In this document: positions 5,910-6,189 of the stretch, piece after piece | How positions within the stretch are numbered: the stretch's first letter is position 1 | Layout of the letters: every line of letters starts with the position of its first letter | DNA from: CAHJXF01 sp039936235 | GTDB taxonomy: Bacteria > Pseudomonadota > Gammaproteobacteria > Burkholderiales > Burkholderiaceae_D | Length of the DNA stretch: 6,189 nucleotides | NCBI GenBank assembly: GCA_039936235.1 | Contig: JBDTIS010000204.1 | Location: forward strand, 1-6,189 | Direction: 5' to 3' | The notes under the pieces: model-generated | The model's input: only the letters and a program-made list of their open reading frames with translations | What the model was told of the DNA's origin: nothing | Database searches by the model: none | Made by a program: the position numbers and the translations under genes

Positions 5910-6189
5910 TGACCCTGAGCGCTTCGCGCAGCCACGGGTAGCGACTTGCGGCCGTAGACCTCGTACAGCTGCGCGACGGCCCCGAGCATCTCCGTGACGA
6001 TGAACAGCAGCAGTACCCGCGGCGCGCCTTCGACGGCCACGAACCACACGATCAGCAGCGACACCCAGACACGACCCCAGCCGTCGATCAGCGCGAACAG
6101 GCCGATCGGCTTGATGTAGCGGGCGATGCACCACAGACCGATCAGCGTGCCGCTCAGGCAGACGAAGAACATCTGGATCGCGTCGATGG
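5906..6189 (-). CDS. Small multi-pass membrane protein of unknown function (5' end probably outside window)
   Basis: The frame is open to the right edge, giving 93 visible residues. Predicted membrane segments lie at about FFVCLSGTLIGLWCIARY, VWVSLLIVWFVAVE and VLLLFIVTEMLGAVAQLY. The segments are joined by short polar loops (IKPIG, DGWGR), and the tail is basic, GRKSLPVAARSAQGH. An internal ATG at 6172 has no visible ribosome binding site and hydrophobic coding continues before it (IDAIQ), so the true start is probably beyond the edge and the protein has at least one more helix. I do not recognise the family. Its stop (complement of 5906-5908) shares CTAG with the DUF72 stop, so the genes converge with no gap between them. 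Confidence 0.72.
   Translation of the reverse strand, partial: IDAIQMFFVCLSGTLIGLWCIARYIKPIGLFALIDGWGRVWVSLLIVWFVAVEGAPRVLLLFIVTEMLGAVAQLYEVYGRKSLPVAARSAQGH

Noticed and set aside
5025..6134. Long - strand open frame opposite the DUF72 gene
   Set aside because: It is the antisense shadow of a clear DUF72 protein; composition is Arg-rich without motifs, and it also overlaps the small membrane-protein gene in another frame.

Overview
The window is high-G+C DNA (about two-thirds G+C by eye, strong G/C third-position bias in every real gene). It looks chromosomal and proteobacterial. A CreC-type sensor kinase, a YpfJ-type zinc peptidase, a CHRD lipoprotein and a DUF72 protein fit a gamma- or betaproteobacterium, with Xanthomonadales/Lysobacterales relatives plausible. 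The sequence alone does not fix the genus. No rRNA, tRNA, CRISPR array, transposase or phage gene was seen.

Region 1 (1-1411, + strand) is nearly all of creC, the membrane histidine kinase of the CreBC (BlrAB-like) two-component system; a few N-terminal codons lie off the left edge. Ten bases after its stop is an exact TTCAC-N6-TTCAC direct repeat, the published Cre/Blr tag bound by CreB/BlrA. In E. coli the gene downstream of creC is creD, which has such a tag. Here creD is absent from that position.

Region 2 (1412-2926, + strand) follows the tag. It holds a 37-residue membrane mini-ORF with a strong ribosome binding site, then an exosortase/archaeosortase-family membrane protein, then apparently decayed coding sequence. 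The exosortase-like gene changes reading frame once near a C4 run at 1949-1952 and has no Cys or His at the expected catalytic positions. The following stretch keeps coding bias but is broken by a TGA and a likely second frame change. The simplest reading is a CreB-controlled envelope/protein-sorting locus that is decaying; base errors in the assembly are the alternative for the frameshifts.

Region 3 (2927-4895, - strand) has three intact genes in one direction. They are a CHRD-domain lipoprotein, a membrane-anchored YpfJ-family zinc metallopeptidase and an exported single-domain cupin. All three are predicted to act at or outside the inner membrane. A perfect 9-bp hairpin sits between the first two.

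Region 4 (4896-6189) has a 201-bp divergent intergenic region and then a DUF72 (YecE-like) gene on the + strand, which starts with TTG behind a GGAGG. A small multi-pass membrane protein on the - strand, cut by the right edge, converges on it. The two genes end in the same CTAG tetranucleotide, with their TAG stops on opposite strands.

No complete new system can be shown here. The most interesting signal is the Cre tag facing an exosortase-like locus in place of creD, together with the breakdown of that locus.
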